DNA of 64,000 nt from an uncultured Coriobacteriaceae bacterium (GTDB lineage Bacteria; Actinomycetota; Coriobacteriia; Coriobacteriales; Atopobiaceae): the NCBI GenBank assembly GCA_902778135.1, contig CACYWP010000005.1, positions 62,001-126,000 of the forward strand, in the 5' to 3' direction. Shown one piece after another: positions 46,918 to 56,843 of the stretch (position 1 is the first letter of the stretch; each line of letters starts with the position of its first letter). Made by a program: the position numbers and the translations under genes. Under the pieces are notes generated by a model. That model was not told the origin of the DNA. It made no database searches and was given only the letters and a program-made list of their open reading frames with translations.

Positions 46918-47395
46918 GAAACCGTACGAGCAGGATGCGACCAGAGCGGAAGGAATTCGACGTTTTGGCAATCGGAATGCGTCTAACACGCGCGTACGAT
47001 CCAACCGGGCGTCTTGCCAATGAGTCATACGGTCCCTACCTGCGGTTTTATCAAGCCACAGCGCATCGTTTTGCGTGTCACGAACGATATGAGAATGCCG
47101 ATTGCCAAATCGTCCGTTTTTTGCCACTTTGGATGCATCTTGCTCGGCGGAACAATTCGCAGCCAGAGGAGATCCACCCCCTATTGCTCAATCAAAGCCT
47201 CCCGAGACGCCAGTCGGCGTTTCCTTGGCTCGCCATCCCCAGCTGAAACTCCGTTTCTATGATTTGGGGGCAAGGCGCCAGCATGTTGAAACCGCATACC
47301 GCCTTGTCGAATCGGCAAGCCCGATTGTCCCTCCCCAAGGTATCTTTTATTCACGCGGATACGCTTCGATGGCAACACAAGGGATGGGAGATGCC
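46918..47395. other. 478-base region without a clear gene, containing an inverted repeat
   Basis: Arms GACG(T/A)TTTGGCAATCGG lie at 46959-46975 and, in inverse form, near 47098-47114, about 120 bases apart. The segment TTGCCACTTTGG..GCATCTTGCT at 47121-47143 also occurs at 32938-32960. The reading frame of the following oxidoreductase stays open upstream to 47102, but it shows no conserved sequence and no ribosome site there. Confidence 0.5.
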
Positions 47396-48613
47396 ATGGC
47401 ACTGCACATCGTCGAGGAGGCAGAGCGCTGCCTCAACTGCAAGAAGCCCCTCTGCCAGAAGGGCTGCCCCGTGGGCACGGCAATCCCGCTTGTCATCCAG
47501 CTGTTCCGCGAGCGCAGGATGGACGAGGCGGGAGCGGTGCTCTTCCAGAACAACCCCATGAGCGCCGTCTGCTCGCTCATCTGCAACCATGGTGCCCAAT
47601 GCGAGGGCCACTGCGTGCTTGGTCGCAAGGGCACGCCCATCCACTTCTCCGCTATCGAGAACTACGTGTCGAGCACGTACCTCGAGCGCGTTCGCTTCGA
47701 GAGGCCCGAGCCCACCGGCAAGCGCGCTGCCGTCATCGGCGGCGGTCCCGCCGGCATCGTCGCAGCCATGAGGCTCGCGCAGATGGGCGTCGCCGTCACG
47801 ATCTTCGACCAGAACCCTCGCCTCGGCGGCGTCATGCGCTACGGCATCCCCGAGTACCGCCTGCCCAAGCGGGTGCTCGACCGCTACCAGGAGATTCTGG
47901 AGATCCTTGGCGTCAAGGTCAGGCACAACACCGCCATCGGCTCGTCGCTCACCATCCCCGACCTGTTCCGCGATGGCTATGACACGGTCTTTGTCGGCAC
48001 GGGCACCTGGCGTGCCCAGACGCTGGGCGTCTCGGGCGAGGCGGGCGGCAACGTGCTGTTCGGCCTCGACTACCTCATGAGCCCCGAGACGGCCGAGATC
48101 GGCGAGCGCGTCGCCGTCATCGGCGCGGGCAACACCGCCATGGATGTGGCACGCACCGCCATCCGCCAGGGTGCCAGCGAGGTCACGCTCTACGCGCGCA
48201 GCAAGCACGTCTCCGCAAGCTCCGACGAGCTGGAATACGCCCTGCTCGATGGTGCCAAGCTGGTGCAGGGCAAGGCCATCTGCGAGATCAACGAGAACGG
48301 ACCCGTCTTCAAGACGGCCATCTTCGACGAGGACGACCGCGTGACGGGTTACGAGGAGGAGCTCGACCAGGTGACGTGCGACACGGTGATCGTGGCCGTC
48401 TCGCAGAAGCCCAAGAACAAGCTCATCCTCACCACCGAGGGCCTCGAGGGCGACGACCGCGGCCTGCTGGTCGTGGACGAGCAGGGCATGTGCACGGTGC
48501 CGGGCGTCTTCGCCGCAGGCGACGTGGTCACCGGGCCCAACACCGTGGTGCACGCCGTCGCGGCAACCAAGGTGGCCGTTGGGGGCATGCTCGCCTACAT
48601 GGGTGTCGCGTAG
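47396..48613 (+). CDS. GltD-like FAD/NAD(P)H oxidoreductase (glutamate synthase small-subunit family)
   Basis: 405 residues from ATG 47396 (GGGAG upstream; in-frame ATGs at 47369 and 47384 are alternatives). N-terminal Fe-S region CLNCKKPLCQKGCPVG and CSLICNHGAQCEGHC, then a FAD Rossmann motif AAVIGGGPAGIVAAMR near 105. It continues with the GltD signature GGVMRYGIPEYRLPK and a second NADPH Rossmann motif VAVIGAGNTAMDVART near 240. No GltB large subunit is in the window. Stand-alone members can be homotetrameric glutamate synthase-like or act with other partners, such as NfnB-type or sulfide/xanthine-associated enzymes. Confidence 0.9.
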   Translation: MALHIVEEAERCLNCKKPLCQKGCPVGTAIPLVIQLFRERRMDEAGAVLFQNNPMSAVCSLICNHGAQCEGHCVLGRKGTPIHFSAIENYVSSTYLERVRFERPEPTGKRAAVIGGGPAGIVAAMRLAQMGVAVTIFDQNPRLGGVMRYGIPEYRLPKRVLDRYQEILEILGVKVRHNTAIGSSLTIPDLFRDGYDTVFVGTGTWRAQTLGVSGEAGGNVLFGLDYLMSPETAEIGERVAVIGAGNTAMDVARTAIRQGASEVTLYARSKHVSASSDELEYALLDGAKLVQGKAICEINENGPVFKTAIFDEDDRVTGYEEELDQVTCDTVIVAVSQKPKNKLILTTEGLEGDDRGLLVVDEQGMCTVPGVFAAGDVVTGPNTVVHAVAATKVAVGGMLAYMGVA

Positions 48614-48650
48614 CACGGCTCTTGCCCGGTTTTGACACCAGACGCCCAGT

Positions 48651-48690
48651 TCGGGGGCGTCAGAGGGAATTGCCCCTCTGGCGCCCCCGA
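48651..48690 (+). terminator. Strong terminator hairpin after GltD-like gene
   Basis: Arms TCGGGGGCGTCAGAGGG and CCCTCTGGCGCCCCCGA with one wobble pair and a 6-base loop, 38 bases after the stop. Confidence 0.8.
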
Positions 48691-49074
48691 GGCGTTCCTT
48701 GCCCAAGGGGAACCAGCCTCACCGATTCCGAGATTTCCTCTTTACAAACACATGTTCTCATTCTAAACTGGACTTGCTTGGAGGGAGCGGTTGTCGATAC
48801 GTGTCCATGTCCGGTCCGGACCGTGTACCCTCATACGCAGAAACCTGCGGCTATACGGGGTTTCCGGCTGACTCACCTGCGGGTATGTTCCGCGGAGTCG
48901 GGGCTTTCATTCCGTGGCGGGCGTTCTCGAGCGAATACATGCACCACCCGTATTCGTCCCCCGGAGGATGCCCATGCACGCTGCCGCCCGCTCTCCACCC
49001 ACAGCCATTCCAGACGCGGTTCTCACAGGACCACACCCCCAACCTCGATCCACCGACACAGAGAGGGTTCCGGA
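48691..49074. other. Long leader region without a recognisable gene
   Basis: 384 bases before the nuclease gene. Composition drops in GC near 48735-48775 (TTTACAAACACATGTTCTCA), which could hold the promoter. Open frames here are shadows. I see no repeat or hairpin that I can support. Confidence 0.4.
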
Positions 49075-50043
49075 ATGGCAGACAACACGGTATTCGACTC
49101 CGTCTTCAAGACGATGGTTCACAGGTCGCCTCAGCTTATGATCCCCTTCATAAACGAGGTGTTCGGACGCAACTACCCACAGGACAGTCCCATCGTCCGA
49201 TTCAGCGACGAACACGAGGGCCTGCGTGGCACCATCATCGACGATACCGTCTTTCGCCTGGCTGAGAAGATCTATCACGTCGAATGCCAGAGCACGGCAG
49301 ACGCGAGCATGGTCGTACGCATGATCGAGTACGACTTTCATATCGCACTGGAAGAAGCACTGAGCGAGGGCGAACCATACGAGCTGGATTTTCCGGCCTC
49401 GTGCGTCCTGTATCTCAGGCACACGACAAGAACGCCAGACGTCCTGTGCGTGAAGGTCAATCTTCCTGACGGAGGATCATTCCGATACGAGACAAAGGTC
49501 GTCAAAGCGCAGCTCTTCAGCAGCGACGAGATCTTCAGCAAGAGGCTTCTGCTCCTGCTGCCGTACTATCTCATGCGCTACGAGCAAAGCCTAGCTGCCA
49601 TCGCATCGGATGACCAACGGTCGGAACAGCTCGTCCACGAATGCTCCGAACTCAGAACCGAGCTTGAGTCAGCCGTACTGCGCATGGGCGACACGCCTTT
49701 ATACGAGGAACTCGTCGAGCTTATAATCAGGGTGTCCGACCACCTGCTTGCCGCATACGAGACGCTTCGGAAGAGAGTGAGGAAGGCCATGGGTGGAGAG
49801 GTGCTTGAGCTTTGGCGCGAGAGGGCGGAGCGTCTTGAACGCGAGGCGGAGGCCCGGGGTATCGAACGGGGTATCGAGCAGGGCCTCGAGCAGGGTATTG
49901 AGCGGGGCCTCGAGCAAGGCATCGAGCGGGGCATCGAGCAGGGAGTCGATGACCTTGCCACAAGGCTTCGCAATCTGGGCATAGATGAGAAGATGCTCAA
50001 CGAGGCAATCTCCTCGCTCAAGGCAGAGCGCGACAAGGGCTAA
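49075..50043 (+). CDS. Rpn-family recombination-promoting nuclease / PD-(D/E)XK transposase-like protein
   Basis: 322 residues from ATG 49075. The N-terminal PD-(D/E)XK core is visible as NTVFDSVFKTMV, then a pre-core Asp region and the HVECQS strand (E-x-Q in place of E-x-K, normal for Rpn proteins), followed by RMIEYDF. Helical middle region. The C-terminus has a tandem repeat of G-I-E-(R/Q) units (GIERGIEQGLEQGIERG...), about eight units from 260 to 290, then LGIDEKMLNEAI. Rpn proteins are DNA endonucleases whose expression raises RecA-independent recombination. The repeats invite phase changes by slippage. Confidence 0.85.
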   Translation: MADNTVFDSVFKTMVHRSPQLMIPFINEVFGRNYPQDSPIVRFSDEHEGLRGTIIDDTVFRLAEKIYHVECQSTADASMVVRMIEYDFHIALEEALSEGEPYELDFPASCVLYLRHTTRTPDVLCVKVNLPDGGSFRYETKVVKAQLFSSDEIFSKRLLLLLPYYLMRYEQSLAAIASDDQRSEQLVHECSELRTELESAVLRMGDTPLYEELVELIIRVSDHLLAAYETLRKRVRKAMGGEVLELWRERAERLEREAEARGIERGIEQGLEQGIERGLEQGIERGIEQGVDDLATRLRNLGIDEKMLNEAISSLKAERDKG

Positions 50044-50070
50044 CGCATAGGTCCATCCATCAATAGACGA

Positions 50071-50107
50071 AGCGGTTCCTGTTGGAAGACTCGAACAGGA
50101 ACCGCTT
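50071..50107 (+). terminator. Rho-independent terminator after the Rpn-family gene
   Basis: AGCGGTTCCTGTT and AACAGGAACCGCT arms with a 10-base loop, followed by TTTCC. Lies between convergent genes. Confidence 0.85.
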
Positions 50108-50141
50108 TTCCTTGGCTTGCCCTTTTGCCCAAGCGTTGGGT

Positions 50142-51269
50142 TTACGCCATCAGCTCTGCGAAGTCAGCAAGTACGCCGGGGATGTCAATCTGCTGCGGGC
50201 AGACCGCCGCGCAGCTGCCACAGCCAATGCAGGCGCTCGGTTGCTTGTCATCGGGAAGCGCCCCCAAGGCCATCGGCGCGATGAAGCCACCGCCGGTGAA
50301 CTTGTGCTCGTTGTAGAGCGAGATGAGATGGGGAATGTCCAACTCCATGGGGCAGTGGTTGGTGCAGTAGTGGCAGGCGGTGCAGGGCACGCCCGTGGCC
50401 ATTGTGTCCCCAATGGAGAGGATGGCATCCCATTCCTCCTGGGAGAGCGGCTTGTCCTCGGCCCACGTCGCGATGTTCTGCTGCAGCTGCTCCATGTTGG
50501 ACATGCCAGAGAGCACCATCGTGATTTCTGGCACCGTCTGCAGGAAGCGGAAGGCCCAGGCAGGGACGGTCTCGTCCGGACGCAAGTCCTTGAGCTGGGC
50601 CTCATGCTGCTCGGGCAGGGAGGCCAGCCTGCCACCACGCAGCGGTTCCATGACCCATACGGGAATGTCGTATTCGGCGAGCAGCGCCACCTTGTCGGCG
50701 TCCTTCTGGAAGTGCCAGTCGATGTAGTTGAGCTGCAGCTGGCAGAACTCCATGTCCTGCCCGTACTTCTCGAGGAAGGCGCGCAGCACCGGCAATGCAC
50801 CGTGGCACGAGAACCCCAGGTGGCGGATGCGTCCGGCGCGCTTTTGCTCCAGCAGGTAGGAGACGGTACCGAAGTGGTCGTCGGCCAGGTAGTCATCGAT
50901 GTTTGACTCGGTCACGTTGTGACAGAGGTAGAAGTCGAAATGGTCGACGCCGCACTTCTCCAGCTGCCTCTCGAAGATCTCCTCGACCTTGCCAAAGTTG
51001 CTGTTGGCATAGCCCGGGAACTTGGTGGCCAGATAGAAGCTGTCACACGGGTACTTGGCCAGCGCACGGCCAAGCACCTCCTCGGAATGGCCGCCGTGAT
51101 AGCCCCATGCGGTGTCGTAGTAGTTGATGCCCTGCTCCATGGCATAGTCCACCATGGCGGCTGCCGCAGGCTCGTCGATCACATGGTCGTCGACATCGAT
51201 GACGGGCAGGCGCATGGCACCGAGACCCAGACCGGACAGCTTGAGATCCTGAAAGTCGCGATAGATCAT
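50142..51269 (-). CDS. Aldo/keto reductase fused to a 2[4Fe-4S] ferredoxin domain
   Basis: 375 residues from ATG 51269 (GAGGAGATATC upstream). N-terminal AKR barrel: YYDTAWGYHGG supplies the Asp and Tyr, ATKFPGY the Lys, and YLCHNVT the His. From about 285 a ferredoxin-type domain with CTACHYCTNHCPM and CIGCGSCAAVCPQQIDIP. This predicted oxidoreductase architecture is common in anaerobes, where electrons may come from ferredoxin as well as NAD(P)H. Substrate unknown. A hairpin separates it from the Rpn gene. Confidence 0.92.
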   Translation of the reverse strand: MIYRDFQDLKLSGLGLGAMRLPVIDVDDHVIDEPAAAAMVDYAMEQGINYYDTAWGYHGGHSEEVLGRALAKYPCDSFYLATKFPGYANSNFGKVEEIFERQLEKCGVDHFDFYLCHNVTESNIDDYLADDHFGTVSYLLEQKRAGRIRHLGFSCHGALPVLRAFLEKYGQDMEFCQLQLNYIDWHFQKDADKVALLAEYDIPVWVMEPLRGGRLASLPEQHEAQLKDLRPDETVPAWAFRFLQTVPEITMVLSGMSNMEQLQQNIATWAEDKPLSQEEWDAILSIGDTMATGVPCTACHYCTNHCPMELDIPHLISLYNEHKFTGGGFIAPMALGALPDDKQPSACIGCGSCAAVCPQQIDIPGVLADFAELMA

Positions 51270-51444
51270 GATATCTCCTCTCCTCTGCATGGATTGGCTG
51301 GCATCCATGTGCGAATCCCCCAGTAATATTGTGCCAGCATGCACCAAGCATTACCAATACCGGTACATACGCCTATACCATGCACTGGATGCATGGCATA
51401 GGCGTTGCCTGTAGGCGAACCGCCTCCGTCCCGAGTGTCCGGTC

Positions 51445-52044
<600 letters not shown>

Positions 52045-52212
52045 CTACCCCCCCATCGCCAACCAAAAGAAGCCTGGCATAGCGCGCCAGATCCATGCGG
52101 TGAATGCGCGCGGACTTTCGTAATATGAGGACACATGGAGCGCCTGTCGCGACATGGCGAAGCGAAGGCACTCGTCCGTGCGATAATGTCGGCACCGAGA
52201 AGAGGGGGTCCC

Positions 52213-53004
52213 ATGCGTCAATATGTGGTAGATGCGTTCACCGACAAGGTCTTCGCGGGCAACCAGGCGGCCATCTGCGTGGTGGACGAGTGGCCCGACG
52301 CGCCGCTCATGCAGGCGATAACCGTAGAGAACAACTTCTCCGAGACGGCATTCGTCAAGCCGCTCGAAGACGGACGCTACCATCTGCGCTGGTTCACCCC
52401 GGCGACGGAGATCGACTTCTGCGGGCACGCGACCTTCGCGGCAGGATACGTCGTGCTCAACCATTACGAAAGGGAGGCCAAGCAGGTCACCTTTGCGACC
52501 AACGAGGTGGGCGAGCTCGTGGTGTCACGCGCGGACGACCGCTACGAGCTCGACTTCCCGGCGTACGACCTGGAGCAGGTGCCCGTCACCGACGCCATGG
52601 AGGAGGCGCTCGGCGCCCGCCCGGTCGAGGCGTGGATGGCGCGCGACCTGCTGTGCGTCATGGACTCGGCCGCCACGGTGCGCGATCTGCGACCCGACCT
52701 GCGGGCCGTCGAGGCGCTCGACGGCCTTCTGGTGCACGTTACGGCGGCCGGCGAGGAGGGCAGCGGCTACGACTGCGTGAGCCGCTCCTTCGCGCCGAAG
52801 CTGGCCATCCCCGAGGACCCGGTGTGCGGCAGCGGGCACTGCCACATCATGCCGTACTGGGCGCAGCGACTTGGCAGGCAGGACCTGTTGGCCTACCAGG
52901 CGAGCCGACGGGGCGGCACGCTGTGGGGGCATGTGGCGGGGGACGGCCGCTGCGTGCTGGCCGGCAAAGCCGCGCTCTTCTCGGTGGCCGAGCTCACCGT
53001 GTAA
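52213..53004 (+). CDS. PhzF-family isomerase-like protein
   Basis: 263 residues from ATG 52213 (GAGGGGGTCCC upstream). Two-domain PhzF/DapF-like fold: N-terminal VVDAFTDKVFAGNQAAICV, the catalytic Glu region NNFSETAFV near 39, GHATFAAGYVV, and C-terminal PEDPVCGSGHCHIMPYW. PhzF in phenazine synthesis isomerises dihydro-hydroxyanthranilate. Most homologues like this one lie outside phenazine clusters and have unknown substrates. It has a truncated duplicate at 18409 and a family A palindrome 49 bases after its stop. Confidence 0.92.
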   Translation: MRQYVVDAFTDKVFAGNQAAICVVDEWPDAPLMQAITVENNFSETAFVKPLEDGRYHLRWFTPATEIDFCGHATFAAGYVVLNHYEREAKQVTFATNEVGELVVSRADDRYELDFPAYDLEQVPVTDAMEEALGARPVEAWMARDLLCVMDSAATVRDLRPDLRAVEALDGLLVHVTAAGEEGSGYDCVSRSFAPKLAIPEDPVCGSGHCHIMPYWAQRLGRQDLLAYQASRRGGTLWGHVAGDGRCVLAGKAALFSVAELTV

Positions 53005-53052
53005 GGCCTTCGCGCGGGCAGCGACAGGCGCCACTCACACATTGACGAGCCG

Positions 53053-53131
53053 TTCGACCATCTGGGACGGTTCTCTGCGGTCGAAACGTATGAGACGATT
53101 CGACCGCGGAGAACCGTCCCAGATGGTCGAA
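53053..53131. repeat. Paired palindrome of family A
   Basis: TTCGACCATCTGGGACGG... and its inverse form 35-base arms with two or three mismatches near the apex and a short loop. It lies between phzF and the convergent esterase gene, where a terminator is expected. Confidence 0.88.
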
Positions 53132-53199
53132 AGCGGGGGCTGCCAGGGAGGGAGAGTCGCTATTCCTGCGCAGTCTCGCATTCGAACGGCTGCTTGTCG

Positions 53200-54030
53200 T
53201 CAGAGGTCCCTGGATACGTTACCGCTGCCAAGCGTGGCATCGGCCTCACCCAGCGGCAGCCAGTCGATGACCTTCTTGATCTGGCTGTCCCAAAAGTCCC
53301 AGTCGTGGCCACGCGGCTCCTCGTCCCAAGTGACATCGAATCCCGCATCGACCAGCATGTCGCGGAACTTGAGGTTCACGGGCATCAGCGGGTCCTCGGT
53401 CCCGCAGCTCATCCAGAACTTCGGCGCCTCTACCTCGCCCGCCGCAACGCGAGCCTTCAGCTGCTCGAAGACCACGTAGTGGCTCTTGTCCGTCTTGGCC
53501 GCCTCGGCGAGGTCGCCAAAGACGCTCTCCTCCCCCGCAAGCGACTCGTAGTTCGGGTCAAAGAAGTGGATTCCGCTGGAGAAGGCCGCGAGGTGCGAGA
53601 AGGTTTCCGCGTACTTCATGCCGTTGCGCAGGGTACCGAAACCACCCATGGAGAGACCGGCGATGAAGGTGTCCTCGCGGCGGCGCGAGAGCGGGAACAT
53701 GGTGCGCATCACGCGCGGGAGCTCCTCGCCCACGAACGCACCATAGTCGCTGTTCGCTGCCAGCCCGGGGATGTAGAAGGCGTTGTCGCCGCTCGGCATG
53801 ACCACGGCCAGACCCGCGTCCTCGGCCCAGCGCTGGATGCGCGTACCGCTCACCCAGTCGGTATAGTTGCCGAGCAGGCCATGCAGCAGGAAGAGTGTAG
53901 GGTAGCCACCGTCGGGAACGCCTTGGTAGTCCAGCGTCTCGAAGCTGATCTTGTCCGATGGCAGGATCACGTTGACAGGCACGGTACGGAAGAGGACCTT
54001 GCTAAGGTAGTTGACCTGGATAAGCGCCAT
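53200..54030 (-). CDS. Esterase of the EstA/tributyrin esterase type (alpha/beta hydrolase)
   Basis: 276 residues from ATG 54030 (GGAAGGAAG upstream). Opens MALIQVNYLSKVL, with the oxyanion region LFLLHGLLGNYTDW near 48, Ser nucleophile in IAGLSMGGFGT near 125, Asp in SCGTEDPLM and His in PRGHDWDFWD near 250. These match pfam00756-type esterases (tributyrin esterase, feruloyl esterase related). No signal peptide. An internally deleted, frameshifted copy lies at 60774-61082. Confidence 0.92.
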   Translation of the reverse strand: MALIQVNYLSKVLFRTVPVNVILPSDKISFETLDYQGVPDGGYPTLFLLHGLLGNYTDWVSGTRIQRWAEDAGLAVVMPSGDNAFYIPGLAANSDYGAFVGEELPRVMRTMFPLSRRREDTFIAGLSMGGFGTLRNGMKYAETFSHLAAFSSGIHFFDPNYESLAGEESVFGDLAEAAKTDKSHYVVFEQLKARVAAGEVEAPKFWMSCGTEDPLMPVNLKFRDMLVDAGFDVTWDEEPRGHDWDFWDSQIKKVIDWLPLGEADATLGSGNVSRDL

Positions 54031-54160
54031 GGGGCTTCCTTCCTCGAGTGCGCGACCATATGCGGCCTTGCACACATCGTAGCAGGTTCGACCCGGCGCC
54101 CATGCCTCTGCCTGACGGGCGGGAGGCGTTTGGGGCGGAGGTCCCGAACGTCCCGAGTCG

Positions 54161-54586
54161 CTACGCTTGGTCCAAGTCGAAGATCTTGATGCACACGCCA
54201 CCTGGCGCGGAATGTCCCTCGGCGCGGAAGTGCGCGCCGTGAAAGTACGGCGCGAGCGTGGGGCTGTCGCATCTGAAGGTGGGCGTCGCATGGAAGGGCG
54301 AGGGGTTGCTGCCCCGCTCGAAGTACGCGTTGTTCTCCACATAGAGATGGCAGGGGTCACCCGCGTCGTCCACGCCCTCGATGACGTAGCGGGCACACAT
54401 GTGGCGTACGCCCGCGGCGTCGGTCACCTGCACGTCCACGCCACCGGGACGGACTGCGCCCGTGACGATCCCCGTGGCCTCGCCGGAGAAGGGGATGATG
54501 GTCACACGCCCGTTGGATGTGTCGAACGAGGTGCAGTCCTCGCGACGGATGGTGACGGCAATCTCCAGGATGGGCTGGGGTGACAT
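54161..54586 (-). CDS. DUF3237 family protein
   Basis: 141 residues from ATG 54586 (GAGGAG six bases upstream). It has the family pattern ITIRRED-like AVTIRREDCTSFDTSNGRVT, a central GGVDVQVTDAAGVRHMCARYVIE and ENNAYFERG. Length and strands fit the small beta-barrel DUF3237 fold, whose function is unknown. An upstream reading frame to 54871 has no similarity. It lies 130 bases upstream of the esterase gene on the same strand. Confidence 0.8.
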   Translation of the reverse strand: MSPQPILEIAVTIRREDCTSFDTSNGRVTIIPFSGEATGIVTGAVRPGGVDVQVTDAAGVRHMCARYVIEGVDDAGDPCHLYVENNAYFERGSNPSPFHATPTFRCDSPTLAPYFHGAHFRAEGHSAPGGVCIKIFDLDQA

Positions 54587-54854
54587 GAGCATCTCCTCTT
54601 GCGAGCGATGGACCGGAGGCAATGCCGGATGCTTGCGAGCGTCCGGCTCAAGCCGAGGGAAAAGCATCGGCACAACCGTATCACGAAAGGTGTCCCACCG
54701 AAGTAGGTGCCTCTGTGTGAGATCTTGGCCGTGACCCCCACGAGGGTCGTGCCATTCCTCGTCGAAGGTCCCAAGCTCCGCGATTGTCCCATGCGCCGAC
54801 TGTCGCTCGCGTAGAATTGGGAGCATGTCACCAGGCGTCACGAGCGGAGAGAAC

Positions 54855-55130
54855 ATGCCCTGCCTTGACAACAGTGCGATCGAGCCCCTCTTTCAGAAGC
54901 CCTACGGGGTTGCCGATCCCCTGATGCCCTACTGCCATCACGGCCTGATGGTCTTCCGCGAGGAGCGCGAGCAGGGCAGGGCCAATCCGCATCCCAAGAA
55001 GCTGGAGAGGTGGGTTGCGCGTGACCGGAAGCACCTCCTCGACGAGGTGCGCACCATCGCGTCCGCCTGCGGCCTCTCTATATGGCAGCCTGATCGGCGA
55101 CAGGTCAGACACGCGAAGGTCAGAATCTGA
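54855..55130 (+). CDS. Small hypothetical protein
   Basis: 91 residues from ATG 54855 (CGGAGAG upstream). Amphipathic helices (KLERWVARDRKHLLDEVRTI) and PYCHHGLMVF with paired His. No family recognised. It lies 32 bases upstream of the YdeI-like gene and could be its operon partner. The codon use is normal, but a shadow or remnant remains possible. Confidence 0.45.
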   Translation: MPCLDNSAIEPLFQKPYGVADPLMPYCHHGLMVFREEREQGRANPHPKKLERWVARDRKHLLDEVRTIASACGLSIWQPDRRQVRHAKVRI

Positions 55131-55162
55131 GCTGTCTTCATCCTATAAGGAGGAATCACCGT

Positions 55163-55741
55163 TTGTTCGACCAGCCCATCAACGTGCTCGACGCAGATAG
55201 CCGGCAACGGTTTCGCGACTGGCTTGTGGCGCACCATGCGACCGAGGCCGAGTGCTGGGTCGCGGTTCGGCGTGGCAGACCTGCAGACGACGGGTCCTTC
55301 TACTACCTCGACGCCGTCGAGGAGGCCCTGTGCTTCGGTTGGATCGACAGCATCCAAAAGGAGATCGGCGGCGCGCGTCTTCAGCGCTTCTCACCACGCA
55401 AGCCCCAAAGCCCCTGGACCGAGCTCAACAAGGAACGCGTGCGCAGGCTCGAGGCGCTCGGCCTTATGACCGATGCCGGCCGCGCGGTCCTCCCCGCGAT
55501 GGGACCACGCAGCTTTCGGGTGGACCCCGACGTCGAGCAGGCGCTCAAGGATGCGCGCTGCTGGGCTGCCTTCAGGCGCCTCCCGCCCCTCTACCAGCGC
55601 GTCCGCGCATATAACGTGGCCATCTACAAGAGGCGCAACCCCCAGCAGTACGCCCGGAGCCTCGAGAACCTGATCGTGCACACCAAGCGCGGCGAAATGT
55701 ATGGCGAATGGAACGACTACGGCAGGCTGCTTGAGTACTGA
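55163..55741 (+). CDS. YdeI/OmpD-associated family protein
   Basis: 192 residues from TTG at 55163, chosen because AAGGAGGA lies just upstream and no nearer ATG fits. FRDWLVAHHATEAECWVAV, LCFGWIDSIQK, FSPRKPQSPWTELNKERV and the YNVAIYKRRNPQ end are typical of this family. Members have been linked to stress or cationic peptide resistance through porin association. That is not established for Gram-positives. Confidence 0.88.
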   Translation: MFDQPINVLDADSRQRFRDWLVAHHATEAECWVAVRRGRPADDGSFYYLDAVEEALCFGWIDSIQKEIGGARLQRFSPRKPQSPWTELNKERVRRLEALGLMTDAGRAVLPAMGPRSFRVDPDVEQALKDARCWAAFRRLPPLYQRVRAYNVAIYKRRNPQQYARSLENLIVHTKRGEMYGEWNDYGRLLEY

Positions 55742-55886
55742 CGCGTTTCAGGACGTCACTCCGGACGTGCAGGACGACGCTGCTGCGGTAGCTGTTGGTA
55801 CGCCATGGCATCGCGTATCATCTAGACATGGTCTTGAGGCTGAGCTGCGGTGAGGGCAGCTGCGTTCGTCATTGTTGGGGGCAACC

Positions 55887-56717
55887 ATGATTGACAAGAT
55901 CACTGCCGTCATCGCCGACGTGGATGGCACCATCAACGTCAAGGGCTCGCCACTCATGCCTCGCACGCTCGCAGCCATCAACCGCCTGCACGAGGAGGGC
56001 GTCCTCTTTGGCACGGCATCCGGTCGCCCGCTCGACCACCGTTCGCTGGACAAGGCGCACGAATGGGGCCTCAGCTTTGAGTTTGACCTCGCCATCGGCA
56101 TGAACGGCGGCGACCTTTGGGACAAGGACCACGAGGGCATCGAGCACATCATGCTGCTGGGCAAGGACTACATTCAGGAGATTTGCGAGTTCATGTGGCC
56201 GCTCGACTGCAACGTCATCGTCTATGAGAATGCCTACGACCACGTGCTCGTCAAGCGCAAGGACCGTCAACTGGAATCGAGCGTCATCCGCAACAAGTCG
56301 ATATGGGAGCTCTCAACTCCCGAGATCATGGCCCAGAAGGATACGGGCAAGATAGAGTGCCAATACGAGCCAACCCCCGAGCTGGATGCACAGATCATGG
56401 CCGTGGTCAACGCCCACCAGTCGCCGTACTGGAGTAGCGTCCGCACCTTCCCGGGCACTGTCGAGTTCATGGCACCGGGGCTGGACAAGGGCGTTGCCCT
56501 GCGCCGCTATGCCGCCCGCAACAACATCCCCTTGAGCGAAATCATGACCTTTGGCGACATGGACAACGACATAGCCCTCATACGCGACGCAGGTTGGGGC
56601 GTGTGCATGGCCAACGGCTGTGACGAGGCAAAGGCCGTGGCCAAGGCGGTCACCGAGTACGGCGTGCTTGAGGATGGCATGGGGCGCTATCTGGATGCCC
56701 ACGTCTTTTGCCGATGA
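55887..56717 (+). CDS. HAD-superfamily hydrolase, Cof type (IIB)
   Basis: 276 residues from ATG 55887. Motif I VIADVDGTIN, motif II SGRP near 50, motif III Lys in GLDKGVALRRY near 198 and motif IV FGDMDNDIALI near 222. Probably a sugar-phosphate or nucleotide phosphatase. The gene ends 46 bases before a paired palindrome. Sequence differs clearly from the first HAD gene at 3028. Confidence 0.9.
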   Translation: MIDKITAVIADVDGTINVKGSPLMPRTLAAINRLHEEGVLFGTASGRPLDHRSLDKAHEWGLSFEFDLAIGMNGGDLWDKDHEGIEHIMLLGKDYIQEICEFMWPLDCNVIVYENAYDHVLVKRKDRQLESSVIRNKSIWELSTPEIMAQKDTGKIECQYEPTPELDAQIMAVVNAHQSPYWSSVRTFPGTVEFMAPGLDKGVALRRYAARNNIPLSEIMTFGDMDNDIALIRDAGWGVCMANGCDEAKAVAKAVTEYGVLEDGMGRYLDAHVFCR

Positions 56718-56763
56718 GCCAGACGCTGGGGAGGGAGCTTCGCCCTGGCTGTCGTTCCGGCAA

Positions 56764-56842
56764 TTCGACCATCTGGGACGGTTCTCCACGGTCGAAACAT
56801 CTATAACGTTTCGACCGTGGAGAACCGTCCCAGATGGTCGAA
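56764..56842. repeat. Perfect paired palindrome of family A, between convergent genes
   Basis: Perfect 35-base arms starting TTCGACCATCTGGGACGG, with an apex of about 9 bases. It fills the gap between the HAD gene and the TauE/SafE permease gene and touches the permease stop. Its position and symmetry suggest a bidirectional terminator. Confidence 0.92.
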
Positions 56843-56843
56843 C

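Noticed and set aside
47102..47395. Upstream extension of the GltD-like gene
   Set aside because: The extra 98 residues match nothing and run through an inverted repeat. A ribosome site fits ATG 47396.
48376..49074. Upstream extension of the Rpn-family gene, overlapping the GltD-like gene
   Set aside because: It overlaps the previous gene and its terminator. The family N-terminus begins at 49075.
49850..49950. Tandem repeat considered as a CRISPR-like array
   Set aside because: It is an in-frame coding repeat (G-I-E-R/Q units) with no spacers.
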